DNA of 64,000 nucleotides, taken from NCBI GenBank assembly GCA_000149265.1, contig CH003313.1:283160-347159 (forward strand), written 5' to 3'. Below, piece after piece: positions 10,448 to 25,400 of the stretch. This DNA is from Ciona savignyi (lineage: Eukaryota > Chordata > Ascidiacea > Phlebobranchia > Cionidae). Below the pieces are notes generated by a model that was not told where the DNA came from, searched no databases, and saw nothing but the letters and a program-made list of their open reading frames with translations. Positions within the stretch are counted from its first letter, which is position 1. Every line of letters starts with the position of its first letter. The translations under genes and the position numbers were made by a program.

Positions 10448-13400
10448 ATGAAATTGTATTTACCGTTTATTACAATCTTCACGATGCTTATACCACATTG
10501 TGGTAGCCAAAGTAAGTATTTTTTTGTATATTGACCTATAAACCTCTAGGCCAAAATGTGTTTGGTGGAAAAGTTCTGTCAATATAAGAGTGTGGGGTTT
10601 CGGGCAAAAGGCTATTAAACCGAAACCAGTCACCGCTTTGTTCAGGTTAAAACTGCAGAATTGTTTTATATATTAAATCTTATATCCCAGGTAATCTCTC
10701 CGCTTTTGATAAACCCCTGCGTTTTGCCAACCACAGGGATAAACATGTATCTTAATATCCTATTCTTAGTATCATGTCCTAAAATAGTGAATATTATTCT
10801 GCAGTGTATCTAAATGATATTTAAATAATTAAAAGTTATTTAAAAACAATATAAAAAGTGTGTCTAAAATATATCTTACTTGTTTTTGTTGGAGTCGAAG
10901 ATCTAAATATGCCATTAATATTTATAGCGCGGTTCACAAAATATTACCCTTTCTTGAGATTCTTGTGTGTATTGAGAAGTATATCCGATTATTACTAAAT
11001 TGCAAACCTTGGTTATTTTTAGGAGATATTTAATTGAAATCTACTGGTGGTTGTTGACGTAATATACGCTTACTTTTAAAATTAACTTATCAGATTTCGA
11101 TTTGCAAAAATCACAAATTGAATTGAAATTTAAAAAGTTTGTTTCACAAATTCCGGAGTATAAAAAACAATTAACTATAGTTAGAACTTTGTTTAATTTA
11201 ATAATGTAAATTACTGTTATTCTTTCAGGTTCAGTGGTGATGCTCTACAATGGGACGAAAATTACTTTTAATTTTGAAAAGGTTTCGTTTTACGACGCCC
11301 AGTATTTCTGTGGCATAAATAATGCTTCTCTTGCGCTTGTTAAAAACGAACATATGCAAAGTGCTATATCGTCCGGACTAGGGGAAATTCAGTATAACTA
11401 TAACAATGATTTTAGCACTCGCCCTTATGATCCGTTATTTTGGGTGGGTGGACAAACCAACGCAACCAATGCGACACGCTGCTGGCATTGGTTGGATGGG
11501 AGTACATTTTCTGATGGCAAACGTTTTGGGTTCGGCTATAACAACTGGTTTTCTTTCGAGCCAAACTACGGAAATCCCAGTAAAAAGTATTGCCTGGGGT
11601 TAAGCCCGTACAACGCAACTTCTTCAAAGTTTTTCCCATCAACAAGGGCAGGTTCTTGGGTTGATGATGAATGCACCAAGGAAAAATTCTATATATGTCA
11701 AACAGGTTTGATCATAAATACTGTCAAGTTGATATTTTGTTACTAACGTTACAATTTTTAAACTCTTAAATCAAACAAACCTTTGGTTTTTATTTTCGGA
11801 AAACATTTGGATTATTCTAGGTTGATTGAGACGAGCATATTCGCCATAAAAATATAATTGGATCGCCGATAAGCATAGTCACCAGACCCATGAAAAACGA
11901 CTGATGTTTCCCCTTTTTTAACTGGCATTGGATATATACATCGGTTACGTCAAGTCGTGAAGACTTCTATGGTTAATTTTTTGTTTTGTTTATTTTGATT
12001 TCTATTCCTTTATTATTAACGCAGGGAAACTCCCCTTAAAAAATAAGGAAGGCAACAAGGCACCTTAATGAGTCGTACTTAGTGTCTAAATGTGAATTCA
12101 CACATCGATTCTATGGCTTTTCAATTAATTTAATTTATCTATTAAGGAATTGATCGCTTTTAATCGGAGTTAAAAAAATTGTCCAAAATGCATCGTAATT
12201 TTGTTGTAGTTTTACGAGCGTGTCCGTATATTTTCTTAAATTGTTTTGGTTTGAATTTTTCATTACGTGCTATATCTACTGTCGTTTTTCCATTTTCCCA
12301 TTATGGCACAATACTTAAGTTCACGATTTAACCAGGAAAAAAATAGTTTACCAGATAGATGAAGTAGAGTTAATGGTCAGATATGTTATTATTTCATCGC
12401 ATCAGTAAAGCACTTTACAATAAGTACAGTAAGATTTAAGATACAAGACTAAGAAACTCTAATCAGCAATAATTACCCACTAACTAACAAAATCGTGCCA
12501 CAAAAACTGTGACAAAACTTCTTCAATCTATGAGTTTTTTGTTGCAATAGATGGCTGAGAAAAATGGTCCCAAACACCAGACAACATTTGTCTTCCCAGT
12601 TTAGATATTAAGGCTAGGTATTATAGCTTTAGGAGAATAACATATTAATTTAACATAATTATAAAGCAGAAAAACTTATATTAAATTTATTCCTACAAAT
12701 TCACATAACTGAATAATCAGAAAAGTTAGATGTCATATTCTTTATGCTAATTAAAAACACTTGTTAAAGTGAAATAAATATTGCCAAATGCCAATACTGA
12801 ACATGTTTAATCTCTAAATAACTTCCCCGCTTATGTAATAATTTAATCATATGTAAAGGTGCGATAAACCACATGAAGAATACTATATAAAGTTCTTTTT
12901 AGAGGCCTATATACAATATAAGAATCTCATAGTTAGCAGTCGGTGTTGTAGGCTGCCACATTAAGCTTGTGTACATGAATATAGGCCGACCCAATTCTGT
13001 AAAATTGTCTTAGGTTCCAGTTAGGTTATAACTGTCCGGATTGCAGTCAAAGGTCGAAGTAAAATAATTTGATTATCCCAACATAAACCATTCGGCTGCC
13101 ATTAGGCACGTGAAATAACGGATAAAACAAATGTTTTATTTCAATGATTGTATGTGAGCATCTGGAAAATCTCATGATATCTTGTATTATTGGTGTAACT
13201 AAAAAGCATTTGTAATATCAATTCAATTGGGACAGGCGTAGATTCAACAAAATTAAAATGGGAATGCGAAGTCTTCTTAAAGTTATGGTTATCATTTGTC
13301 ATGCCACATTTGCCTAATTCGCGGAAACTTTTTCGTCAAAATCTAAAAAAGTGCATCATACAAACTTTCTGGTACAGCTATAGCCTCCCCCAAAATTCTG

Positions 13401-16400
13401 AGGCAAAAAAGGTTGTAAAACTCTTGTTTACAGGAAACCGACTTTTAAATTGTGTCTTACTGGTTGCATTTCACTTTAGGTTCTTGTAATTGTAGTGAAA
13501 CGCTAATATGAACTCTCCTGATGAAGTCAAACCAGTTTTACAAGGCTCCGATTTGATTGTGAAAATTCGGAGTCTTAACCCACACATTGTATGTGCATTA
13601 TGTGCCGGATATTTCATTGATGCAACTACGATTTCTGAATGTTCTCATACTTTCTGCAAGAGCTGCATTGTAAAGCATCTGCAGACAAAGAAATTCTGCC
13701 CGGAATGTAGCCAAAAAGTGCATGAAACGCAGCCGCTGATGAATTTGAGGAGTGACCGGGTTATGCAAGATATTGTTTACAAATTGGTCCCAAATCTTTT
13801 TCAAGCTGAACAGCAAAGAGAAGCTGAGTTTTACCGCTCCAGAGGAATCGATTTTTCTCTTAGTGGGAGTCATTTACTAAATATTGGAACTCCACTAAAA
13901 TATACCCAGCAGAAAGTTTTACGGGATACATCAGAAATTGATGTTCCTAAAATTGATGCCCGAAAAATTCGTAATGTTCTTACAGCACATAGATATGAAT
14001 TTGATGAAAAATTATACTTGCAGCTTATGCTACATGAAAGTATGATGGAATATTTTAATGGAGAGCACGTAACTGTTGGTAATTTTAAGTTCAAAGAGAT
14101 GCCAAAATATGTAAGGCGTCCTTGTCGTGCTGCTGTGTGGCATCTAAAGAAAATCATATCTCAACAGCTACAACTCGGCAGTGAACATGTGGTTTCATCT
14201 CTCATGCTGAGAAAAAGACTTGCAAAGCGCCACAGGACTAAAACAAGTAGTTTTACTTTATTGGTACAATCAGTCAAATGCGGATCTTGACTTAAACTGT
14301 ATTCCCATTATCAAATACAGAGTACCTTTACTTACGCAAAAAGTATAAAACCAATTTCCTATTTTTTATACTTTGGTAAAATTAAATGATACAATATGTT
14401 TGCAGATATACTGTATGTTTTTGTAATCACAAACGTATTAAACCCCCGAGTTACTTAACTGAATGTCACTCATTCTGTCAAGCAGTTTGTAAACAACTTT
14501 TTTAACAAACATTAATACCCCATACCAGCAATTATATCTGTATATGTATTGTATAAAATTATTAACACTACCAGACATAAATTGGTTGTTTTTTGTTGTT
14601 GTGTAGAATTTTAAGCAATGTGTTTATTCAATTTTTGTTGCGACTCATTTCATTCCTGGCTGATTAATAAAAATTGAAGGCAATAGGCACACAAGACCAA
14701 TAAGAAAGTAGTGTTATTTTACAAAGTTCATATATGCAGCTAGCTCTTCCGTCTAGTGGATGGAAGTTATTATTTGTACTGGGGATTAAATTCCCCAAAT
14801 GGCAATAAATAACTTCTAAGAGTTTAAACCTAATCAAACATAAATCCTTTATATTAAAAATGTTAAAAAAGACTATATATTCTAGTACATTTGTTATATA
14901 AATAAACTTTGTGCTATTGATAATTTTTCCAATGTTCTGCTAAAATGATTAACAATCAGTAAAAACATCTTTGGTAAGGTATGTCATATTTTGTATGGTA
15001 TGCAACAAATATTTTTAAGTGAAATTTTAAGTGAAGATGTCATTCCAGTAACAGACGCCTATGATATATATGTTACCTTGTAAAGATATAGGTTTCTATT
15101 TTTAGCTGAGTATTGGTTGTACAGCCGGGACTAATGTTTAATTACCGCTTGTCACATGAAATAATTAAATTTTGTATTTTAGGTCAAGATATACCAGCCA
15201 ATGTAACATATGGGAAATGTCAGTGCGATTATGGATTTTACCTCAATGGATCCCTCTGTTCAGGTAAAACACATTAGTCATTGTGATAAAAGGGCTTAAC
15301 TAGTCAAAAAAATAAGGGTGCAGAGAAATATAAAGTGAGATGTTTTCATACAAAAATTATATACAAGCATTGAAAGTGTTCCTTTTTGTTCTGCGACGCC
15401 GCTGTCACTTTTTTAAAAAGTCAAAAAATACTGCCCTTGGTCATAAGATATGTATTAAAAACTGGAATGGAAAATTGTAAAGCTGTAATGTTTAGAGAAC
15501 CTTGCGAACACAAAGTTTTTCTTGTCTCTGCCTCCCCGGCTTTATTAAAAATGGGACAAGGTGTCAAGGTAATTTGATTTTTTTCATTCTGTAGTTTCTA
15601 TAGTAATGGCCAATAAAATTGTATAGTCCAATGGCATATATACAACACTGAGCATATATATAAATAAACCTGCAGATAAGAAAATCCATGACTAGCAACA
15701 TTATGTTTAATTGATATATGACCTCACAAGTTACCAAAGCGATTGTAGTGTGAATAAGGATAGGATAGGATATTTATGTTTATCCCCATAAATGGGAAAA
15801 CCAAGGGGGTTAATACACGGGCAATCGTCAGATTACCTCGCGCTCACCGTTGGGTTAATGCAGCTATTACAATGTGTTGTGTTTGATTTATACGTTCCTT
15901 CAATTTATTAGAACCCATTAATCCGTTGGGTTCAGGCAATGTTCGTTAAATGCCTTGCCAAGGACACAACCGCCTTGCTAGCGACCAGTTTCTAACCTGC
16001 AACCATTCGGCTGAAAGGTGACACACTGAACCACCAGCCTAACCCGTAAGATAAAACAAAACTTCAGTCACTAGTTATTGGTTATCCAGGCTTCACTGGT
16101 AACTTAGGTTACACAAGTTACATACTGGTTACCCTGGTTACAATGGTAAATTTAATCACATTAAGGTTAAAAATTGTTTTCTAATTCACTACTAAATCAC
16201 AACCCTTGAATCTTATTCTTTAATTTTTGTTGTTAGACACAATTAAGGTATAATAGACACAGTGTTAAGCACAGGTACATATCTAGGGTAATGTGTTTAT
16301 TTGGATCCCCTGTGTACAGTTACTCTGGTAGTGTCAAATTACTTTTTGCCCAACCTCAAGTGACGGACAATATGACATATAATTGGCAGTTAGTTTACTG

Positions 16401-19400
16401 CTTGTGTTGAACAATAATTGAAAATTATTAAATTTTTGCTTGCGATTTCTTTATACAGTCGACATGCCATACATACAATTGGTTATTGGATTATTTGTGT
16501 TACATCAAGATATAGCTTTTAAACAGATAGCCCAGTTAAGACGGTAAAAGTCACGGTTATTAGGGAACTTTTCACTGTCCACAATTAATAAAAAAATAGG
16601 ATGATACCTTTTATATAGTTAGTTGGCTAAGTGGCCAAATGATACAGTAATAAAAATAGTTAAATTTTCGTTTTTTTGAAGAATGTTATCCCAATAATTT
16701 GCTTTCTATATTATAAACTTGGATTGTCAAGTACTTAGAAGGCTAACCATGATAGTTTTTCTAGCATATGGCATTGTAGATTGTATATGGAATACACATC
16801 GTATATATTTATCCGGTCATTACAGATATTGACGAATGCTTGAACTACACTTGTGGTGCAAATGCTCGATGCGAGAACACCCAGGGAAGTTTTTCTTGTC
16901 TCTGCCTCCCCGGCTTTCTTAAAAATGGGACAAGGTGTCAAGGTGATTTAATTTTATTCATTATGTAGTTTTGGCTGATACAATTGTTTACTCCGTCCGG
17001 TTGGCTCAATTGCTTTGGTGGTATGTAGGAAGCTGCAATATTGGTGTCTGTGATAAAGCACTTAGCAGACATTGCCGGAACCCAGCGGATTAATGGTTTT
17101 TTTTAAACTGATTAAATGCAAATACAACACACTTTAATAATTCTTAAGTCAAAATTCTCGCTGGATACTCTTTCCAACAAAAATGATCATATTTAGCAGA
17201 TTTCCGAAATTATTTTGTCACTTCGTTATATTTTAAACAATATTTGTTTACCGACAAATATTCCACCACACATGTTTTCATTTAAAGCATGTTGTTTATT
17301 CAAAGATATAGTGAAAATAAGCTAAATTTCTGAAAAAAAATTATTTATTTTTCCATGGCTTTTGGGAATTTCCCTAGATTTATTACACAAAATTGAGATT
17401 TTTGCATACCTAGACCATGTTGTCTAACCGATCACAATGTTTCATTGCTATTTCATTATCCCCACTGCTAAATGTTCGGGAAACATGTCATGCCAGTCAC
17501 AATCATGATTCAGGAACAAGTCTTCATTTTAGGGTATTACCCTAAATAATTTTTTCTTTTTACTAATTGGTAAAGCAGTGGCTAACACACTAACGTTCCA
17601 CCAAATGTGATCAAAATTGAAGCAGCCGTTCAAGCGATATGGATTTATCCCCCAAAGTTTGGTTTAGACCATGTTGTCTAACAAATAACAAATTTTCATT
17701 GCAATTCTATTACTCCTGGTAAATGTTGGGGTGACGACTGATTTCCCTCATTTTAGGGATTTTTTGGTTGATATTTTTAGTTTTTTGATATCTTAAAACT
17801 AAAAAGGACATGTACCAAAATTAGAGTGATTAAATAAAGTCCAGTGCTAGACACCAGCAGACAGGGCTTCAATCAAGAAATACTTACCTGTTTCTTCCAT
17901 TTTTATCGTGGTCTCACAGGTACCGTGATATTTGCATACATCAATATAATGAAACACACCTGCAAACTTCTTAAAGATTCCACTGTTTTATCTTTTATGT
18001 GGTGATAAGAAACATTTAGCAGTAAGTGCTTGATCCTGTCAAACAAAATGTATGGCATTTTTAAGGAAATATTTTAACGCTTAACAAAGTGTACATAATG
18101 GTTATTACAGATATTGATGAATGCTTAAACTACACTTGTGGTGCAAATGCTCGATGCGAGAACACCCAGGGAAGTTTTTCTTGTCTCTGCCTCCCCGGCT
18201 TTATTAAAAATGGGACAAGGTGTCAAGGTAATTTGATTTTTTTCATTCTGTAGTTTCTATAGTAATGGCCAATGAAATTGTATAGTCTGGCTAATTAGCT
18301 CAATCGAAAGTGGGTCAATGATCTGGTTAAATGGTTGTGTCATTGGACAAACCATTTTGCCGACATCACCTAATCTAAAGTAATCTTACGATTTCCTCCG
18401 TTTTCCACAGAATGACAGAAATAAAACATACCCTATTATCATTTAATAAAAACTATATTTTACAAAGCATAGGCTATCTAGTTTTATTTTTAAATAGACA
18501 ACTTTTAAGATCTGGCATTTCACATGCACAAGATCTATTAACTATGTTTACCTGACTGTGAAAGTGTCTTCAGTTGTGTTATAACACACAGCATAATGCA
18601 AGACTGGCATTCCAGACTGATGTTTTTACAGCAATATAAAGATGCCACATATATATAAGTTATACAGAACTAAACATAAATTCTCTCCAGATATTGACGA
18701 ATGCAGTTCAATGTCTATGTGCAACCGCTACTCTACCTGTCACAACTTCATTGGTGGATTCACTTGCAATTGCAGTATTGCTCATTATGGGGATGGTGTA
18801 TATGTTTGTCATGGTTAGTGGTATTGTGGTTAAAAAGGAACAATGTAGTTGTGTTTCTTCTTTTTTTATTCACTTAAAGGTGTGGGTGTATAATAAACCA
18901 TGTATCAAATAAGTAGCAGGAGAGAGAGAGAGAGAGAGAGAGAAAGTGAAATTATTATATTACAGTTTGTTGCAAGAAAAAAATGAAATCATTGTAGCTA
19001 ATTTTCTTTCTTGTATATTTTGCATTTAGATAAAAGATTGTCGTGTAATAATGATTCACAATGTGCTGCAAATGCATCTTGTGTTGATACCCTGGATGGA
19101 AGAGTGTGTCAGTGTAAACATGGCTTTTATGGTTTTCCAATATTCAAGTGTTTAGGTAAGTTACAAAAACAACTTCATACAATATAGAATTAAATTCTGC
19201 GAAAAAATATTTCTTATTTGAATTACTTTGTGAATTGCTTTATTATTTACAGGTTATAAATCGTATTTATGTCTAGTTCATAGCAATTCAACTGTAGGAC
19301 AGTAATTGAGTGACAGTTTAGGTACATAGAGTTTACACCATGATATTTAAGAATGTGAAAGTTTTCATTTTTAGCATAAAAATTGTCTTACTTTTACTTG

Positions 19401-22400
19401 TAATGTTTTAAGTTTTAAAAATTATTTGTGCAGTGAAATTTACTACATATTATATTGGCCTTTTCCGATTTTCGCATAGAAATCTGCTTCCCAAATAATT
19501 CTAATTATTGTGATTATTGAATATTTATCAGATTTCTGTCAACCTGGTTCCACTGATGGATTCAGCTTCCCAGAGACAAGAGTGGGACGAACTTCAGTTT
19601 CTACAGAATTATGTCCAAGGGGTGAGTTGATCGCAATCTATAACCCCATGAATTACCTGCAAACACCAGATTTTTTGGTTTTCAAGATATATATATGTAT
19701 TCTCCACTCAGTCTCTAATTTAAATTGAAACAGTTTTGGCTTTATGTTTTGTTTTTTAAGACTGTCACAATTTCATGCAATATGTCTATAAATTTAATCT
19801 TTTTTTTCTTGGTTACCCAGGATTCCCGATGGCATCTGCTGAGTGCCACATACAGATCACTGATGTTGACGTTTTGGCAATATTTAAACTAAAAGCACAA
19901 ATTGCATGTAATACTACTATTGATTCATGTTTGGTAAGACGTTTTTAATTTCATTTCATTATTAAACTTATCTTAATGTAAAACAACACGGAATTCACAT
20001 ATATATCTTAAATACTTTAAGCCACTTAATTAAGTTGGATGAGCTACTACATTTTATTTATTCAGTGACTTATTGTACGTATGAAATCGGAAATTTGAAT
20101 AAATCTATATTTAAGACAGACGGAGATTCAAAATGACCAATTTATTCATTTCATATGTCATCTTGTCACATAGACAGAGGGAATTGTTGCCTAATCAAAG
20201 AAACAAAATTAACTAAATACATTTTATGCTGTTGTTTAATGTTTCTATTTATTATTTTTAACACTATTAAATAAAAGAAGACATTTTATACCATGATGGT
20301 CATAATTTAGATATATTTTTGCAAAACTCTTTCAACCCTTGGAGGTGTTATGTTGTAATAACATTTTAATTTACATCACCTTACAATTATTTGATGTTCT
20401 GGTTTAATTTAAGTCCTTGAATCATCACAACATGCTAGCCAATGCAGATTGAGTAATTATATTAGGAACTCTTTGGGTACCAATGTTAATAATGAGTATG
20501 AATTAGCCCGTGTTTAGGTCTGACTTTATTCACCAAGAAGATATTATTACCTATATTCTATATCATTCCTTGCATTTATTGGAATTACAGAAAAGAAAAT
20601 CCAGCGATGAATTAAATTCTCAAGCTGCCAAAATTGAGATTCTTTCATTTAATTCATCGATATTGAACCAACAAGAAGTGGAATTGATTGTAAACTATCT
20701 TAGTCATTTGCAAACTTTTTCAGAAGCGGGTCAAATACAGGCGAGATTATAGATTTTGTTTTTGAAGTATTTTCTGTTATTCATTAGTTTATCCAACATT
20801 TTTAAGGATAGTTTTTTTTAAAACCTTAATTAGTTAAAACATCCAATCAAAATTTAGCATTCAAGTATTACTTTTATGACGACGTGTAATGTTTCAAACC
20901 ATTTATCATTTACTAGAACACATAACCAATTATATTGCTTCCAATGAAATATTGTTTGACTTTGTACTCTCATGTTTTATTTGTGATTTAGGTAAAGACA
21001 GAAGCATTCAAGTCTCTTGCCTCGATCTCAGTATCCTTAGCTAACGGGATCTCATCCATGCAGTCTGCACAAATTAAAGAAATTAAACAGGAAATTATCA
21101 AGTCTTTGTCATCATTGGCCCAATCCGTTGTCATTGAGAAAAATAAAACCCTGACATTGGAAAATGATGCAATGTCCATTTTGGTATGTGATTTATTTTA
21201 TTCAGATTTTTACATCAATATTTAAGTAAAATATATTTGATAATCTCATTATAAAATATAATGAATTTGAAATCTTGTTTGAATTGTGTTATGCATCAAA
21301 GTTGTCATGAAAAAGCAATAAGCAAAGTAAAGATTACCCACTGTTAGGGTGTCGCAACTTTTTTATTGGTTGCATAAGTTAAACTTCAGATTTTCATTTG
21401 ATGCTTAGCAATTGCTAAAGAGTTAAAACTCCACATTTTAAACAATTAACTTTACTTTATATATAGATGTAATCATTGGTGATTCTAATTGATCATTCCT
21501 GCCACTATTAACAAAATGTATTTGTTCTTTTCTTTTTAACTACATTTTTTCAAAATATTTATAATAAAAAAAATATTTGTTCTTTATAACTTTATTTTAA
21601 TAAAATAAAGTAAAAAACAAAAGTAAAATGTGGAACATCTTATCTGATATACATAAAATTTTAAAACCCTTATCAATAATTTATGCCTCAAGCATGTTAA
21701 AAATCATGTTTGTCATAGAATTATATAAAACATCAGAGTAACAATATCAAAATAAGTGTAATTTTTCTCTTCACTTATAACTGTCATCTGTCTTATAGAT
21801 TTCTGCAGACACATCTACCAAACCCATTCCATTTTCCCCACAAGTAATAGGGAGTGCTGCAAAACCAATAAAAATATTGTTGCCAACTGCTGCTTTGCAA
21901 CATAGTAATCACACGCCTGCTGTTAGAACCTCATTTATTTTCTACAAGCAAAACTTGTTCTTCCAATCTCAACAAAATGCAACAGGGGTAAGTTTGATAT
22001 TTTTGCAATAGGGGCTACACAATATTGAACGTGGGCAGTGGTGACTTTTTTAAAAGACTCCAATTTAAAAAAATAAAAACTAGTGAGTACCCCTTATGCC
22101 AACATGTTCAAATAGAATAGTATTTATTGATAAATTACTAACCTAATAGATACAAACCTTATGAAATTATTTAAACCACCATAATATTAACTTTCCAAGG
22201 CCTTGATCTGCACCTCATATAAATTCGAATAAAAAAGCTTCCACTAAATATAAATTTTATTTGTGGTTTTACTAAAACACAAAAACAATATTAGTAGGAT
22301 AGTTCAAAAATAATGGTACAATAACTTTGATCATACCATGCTTACTGTTATTTTTAAGATCTTGTGACCTTTTTTAAACTTACATAGCAGTTAATTTCCT

Positions 22401-25400
22401 GACAATATAATCAGTGAGTGATTACATTGCTTTTGCTATGTTTTTTCTGGGAGCATTGTTACTACTTTACATGAAAATGTTACTTAAAACTGTTTTACTA
22501 ATATCTGCAACAAAACTGTTTCATTAAATACAGCCGACATACCAATCTTGTCTATGAAACAAAATTCAACCAGATGTATTTTGTGACAACACTCAGGTTA
22601 CAACTTACAGTTTCGGTCCCTATTGTCTCAGTAATAAAAACGGAAGCCATGACTTTGTCAAAAATTTACTTAACACAAGCATTCCAAATTTAAACTAAAT
22701 ATTCCAAAGATTGTTTCTGCTAAAGTCGGCTTGAATAGAAACATTCATGGTTTAAAGGAAGCTGTCATTATTGAGCACTCTGGGGTGTCTGCTAGGCCTG
22801 GAATATTTCATTCTTCCCCCCATTCAATTGTGGTAAGTCTCTATACAGTGACTATTTAAGATCAAAAGCCAAACAGATTAACTGGGTGGGTTAGTGCCTT
22901 ACCTTTAAGCCAAAGGGTTGCGGGTTCTAAACTGGTGACTATCTAGTCATTTATATCTTTTGAAGTGCACTTAACGGACATTGCCTAAACCTAGTGGAAT
23001 TAGAGTTACCAAATTTAAGGAAAATCTGAATTTTACAGAACACAATGCAATAGGCCTAGCTTTGGTAACCCGAGGGTGGGTGCGAGATGATCTAACCATT
23101 GTGTTAACACCCCTTGCCTTTTTCACCTTCACGAATAAAGAAGGATATCCTATCCTGTTATTACTAAAATAAATAAATGTTACTACTGACAGACTTGAAA
23201 CTGAGATAAATATGTATTGTAGGCAAACCAAACCACACTATCTTGTGTGTATTGGGATTACCATCACCAAGACTGGTCACAGGATGGTTGTTGGTTGAAT
23301 TATACAGCTGATCCCCCAACATGTCTGTGCAGTCATCTCACTAATTTTGCTCTAATTGTGGTGGGTACATAAAGAGTGTGAGATTTTTTTTCTGTCATAT
23401 GCTTACATACAATGAATACATATACAATAGACACAAGTAAAACTTATTTAATTAAACGCCTAAACTACGTATAAATATAAAAAAGAACAACCATATAAAA
23501 GTATACAGATACCACTGATTCAATACAGCAATCTCCACAACACATGATATGAGAGATAAAACCTAAATGGCATTAAACAAGTCACAAAAGCCTTGAGTTA
23601 AAAATTCAACTATGAAAATAAGCAAAACCAACTTAATACCGTCTTTAAAATAAACTGCATAATAGTAGAATCAAGTTATGCAAACAACTACTTACAACAT
23701 TTTTACCCGACAAAATTATTTATAACTCATTGTAAATCTGATTCTCAATCTGTATTATTCACTGATAATTGATTAAATTATCATTTATTATAATTCCCAA
23801 CTAATAATATGATGTGGTTTATTAATGTAATGCATGCATAATGGGACATTTGGATTAAAAATATAAGACAAGTTCTTTTGCGATGGTCCTGTTTAAAGCC
23901 TGGGTTTTTTCAAGATGTTTTTTCATTAAGACTAGTGTTGCATTTTATTTTATCTAGACCACCATTAAAGTACCATCCGGACAAGCTCTATCTATTGTCA
24001 GTGATGTTGGTTGTGCTATTTCTATGTTTGGACTTCTCTTAACCATAATTTCACATGCTGCACACCGGTAAGTAAACTTTTGTTTGGCATCTAGCTTAAA
24101 ATGTTTGTTACTGATATACTCTTTCGTTCCATTAGCTATTTAATCATCACACACCTTGTCACCTTTTAGCAACCCTTTTGTTGGGACAAAAAAATTCTGT
24201 ACACAATGAGAAAATCATTAGAACAGCACATAATTTGTAGTTGCAGTTACAATTACAATCTGTAAGATAGAATATGTATATTTGTCCCATGAACCAGAAA
24301 ATTCAACGGGCAGTATCACATGGACAGTCGTCAGATCACTCCCCCCCCCTCTGGTTACCATTGGTATTGCAGTGTAAATGATTGGGGCATTCTGTCTGTT
24401 TTTAGTACAAACCATTATCCACGAGTCCAGGTCATGTATTCTTTGGAGTTATGGACATAAGAGACCAACAAGTGGCCAGTTTAGATGCTACTCCCTTCGA
24501 CTTAAAAGATGAAACACTAACCCATTAAGCTAAATAAATATTCCACTACAAATAAAGCACAATTGCCTAAAAACTGAATTTACATTTTGGGTTACAGCAA
24601 AATAAAAATTGTATCTATGCTTTAACAACCTATATCCATACTTGAACAACATATTACCTATTATTTAACTCTTTCACTCCCGGCCAAATGCATTAATTCA
24701 AACATGCTGTCCCGCAGTGTTTTTTACAATTTTTAGTCATTTTCAAATTAGCACAGTTTTTCTAAAGTTTATGCTATGATTTAATATTTAGTATGGTTGG
24801 AAAGATAATTTATCCCTCTTTTAAACAAGCTGCACATCTAAAATCTACCTCTAATAAAGAATATATTATGTAAACTTTAGTGAACACCACTTTTTATGCA
24901 AAGAAAATTCTGCTCGACTTTGAAAAATTTGAGGTGCACTGACAAACGAAATACTCACTTATTATTGGAATGCCCAAATGAGATGAAAATTGGAATGTAG
25001 ATTGTCTAATAGTTTTTGTACTCAGGAAAATTCGAACTGTATTTCTATCTTCAGTAGTTTTTTTACTATTTGTAATTGAAATTTGCCTTTTTTCTGACTA
25101 TATTATGAAAACTTGAACCAAAACGCATTGAAGTTTTTAGTTTTGTAGAACTAAAATGGTAAAAAGTATAAAAAAGAACAGTGAAGGAAGTGTAAAAAGG
25201 GCATACAAAACCAAACAAACGCAAATACTATATCCAATATTCTTCAAAGCAGGGCACACCGAACTAGCTAGTCTCGCCGCCTTTTTCTTTATCGTGCGCT
25301 CAGCAGGCCCAGCTGGATTCATGCTTTGGTGAACACGAAGCATAACCGCCTGCTGCGAAAACGTCACCAACGCTCTCCTTTTTATCTCAACGGCACGAAA

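Larger units (their letters stand above)
16826..18227 (+). repeat. Tandem duplication of one cbEGF exon
   Basis: Exons 16826-16942 and 18111-18227 are both 117 bases, in phase 1-1, and almost identical. The visible protein difference is PGFL versus PGFI, and the codon changes are few. A decayed third copy lies at 15503-15629. The similarity extends a short way into the introns, so the duplication is recent and each copy can be skipped without a frameshift. Confidence 0.85.

Noticed and set aside
15386-15577. 63-residue frame containing part of the EGF sequence
   Set aside because: It reads the decayed EGF exon in a shifted frame without the cysteine pattern; treated as a pseudo-exon.
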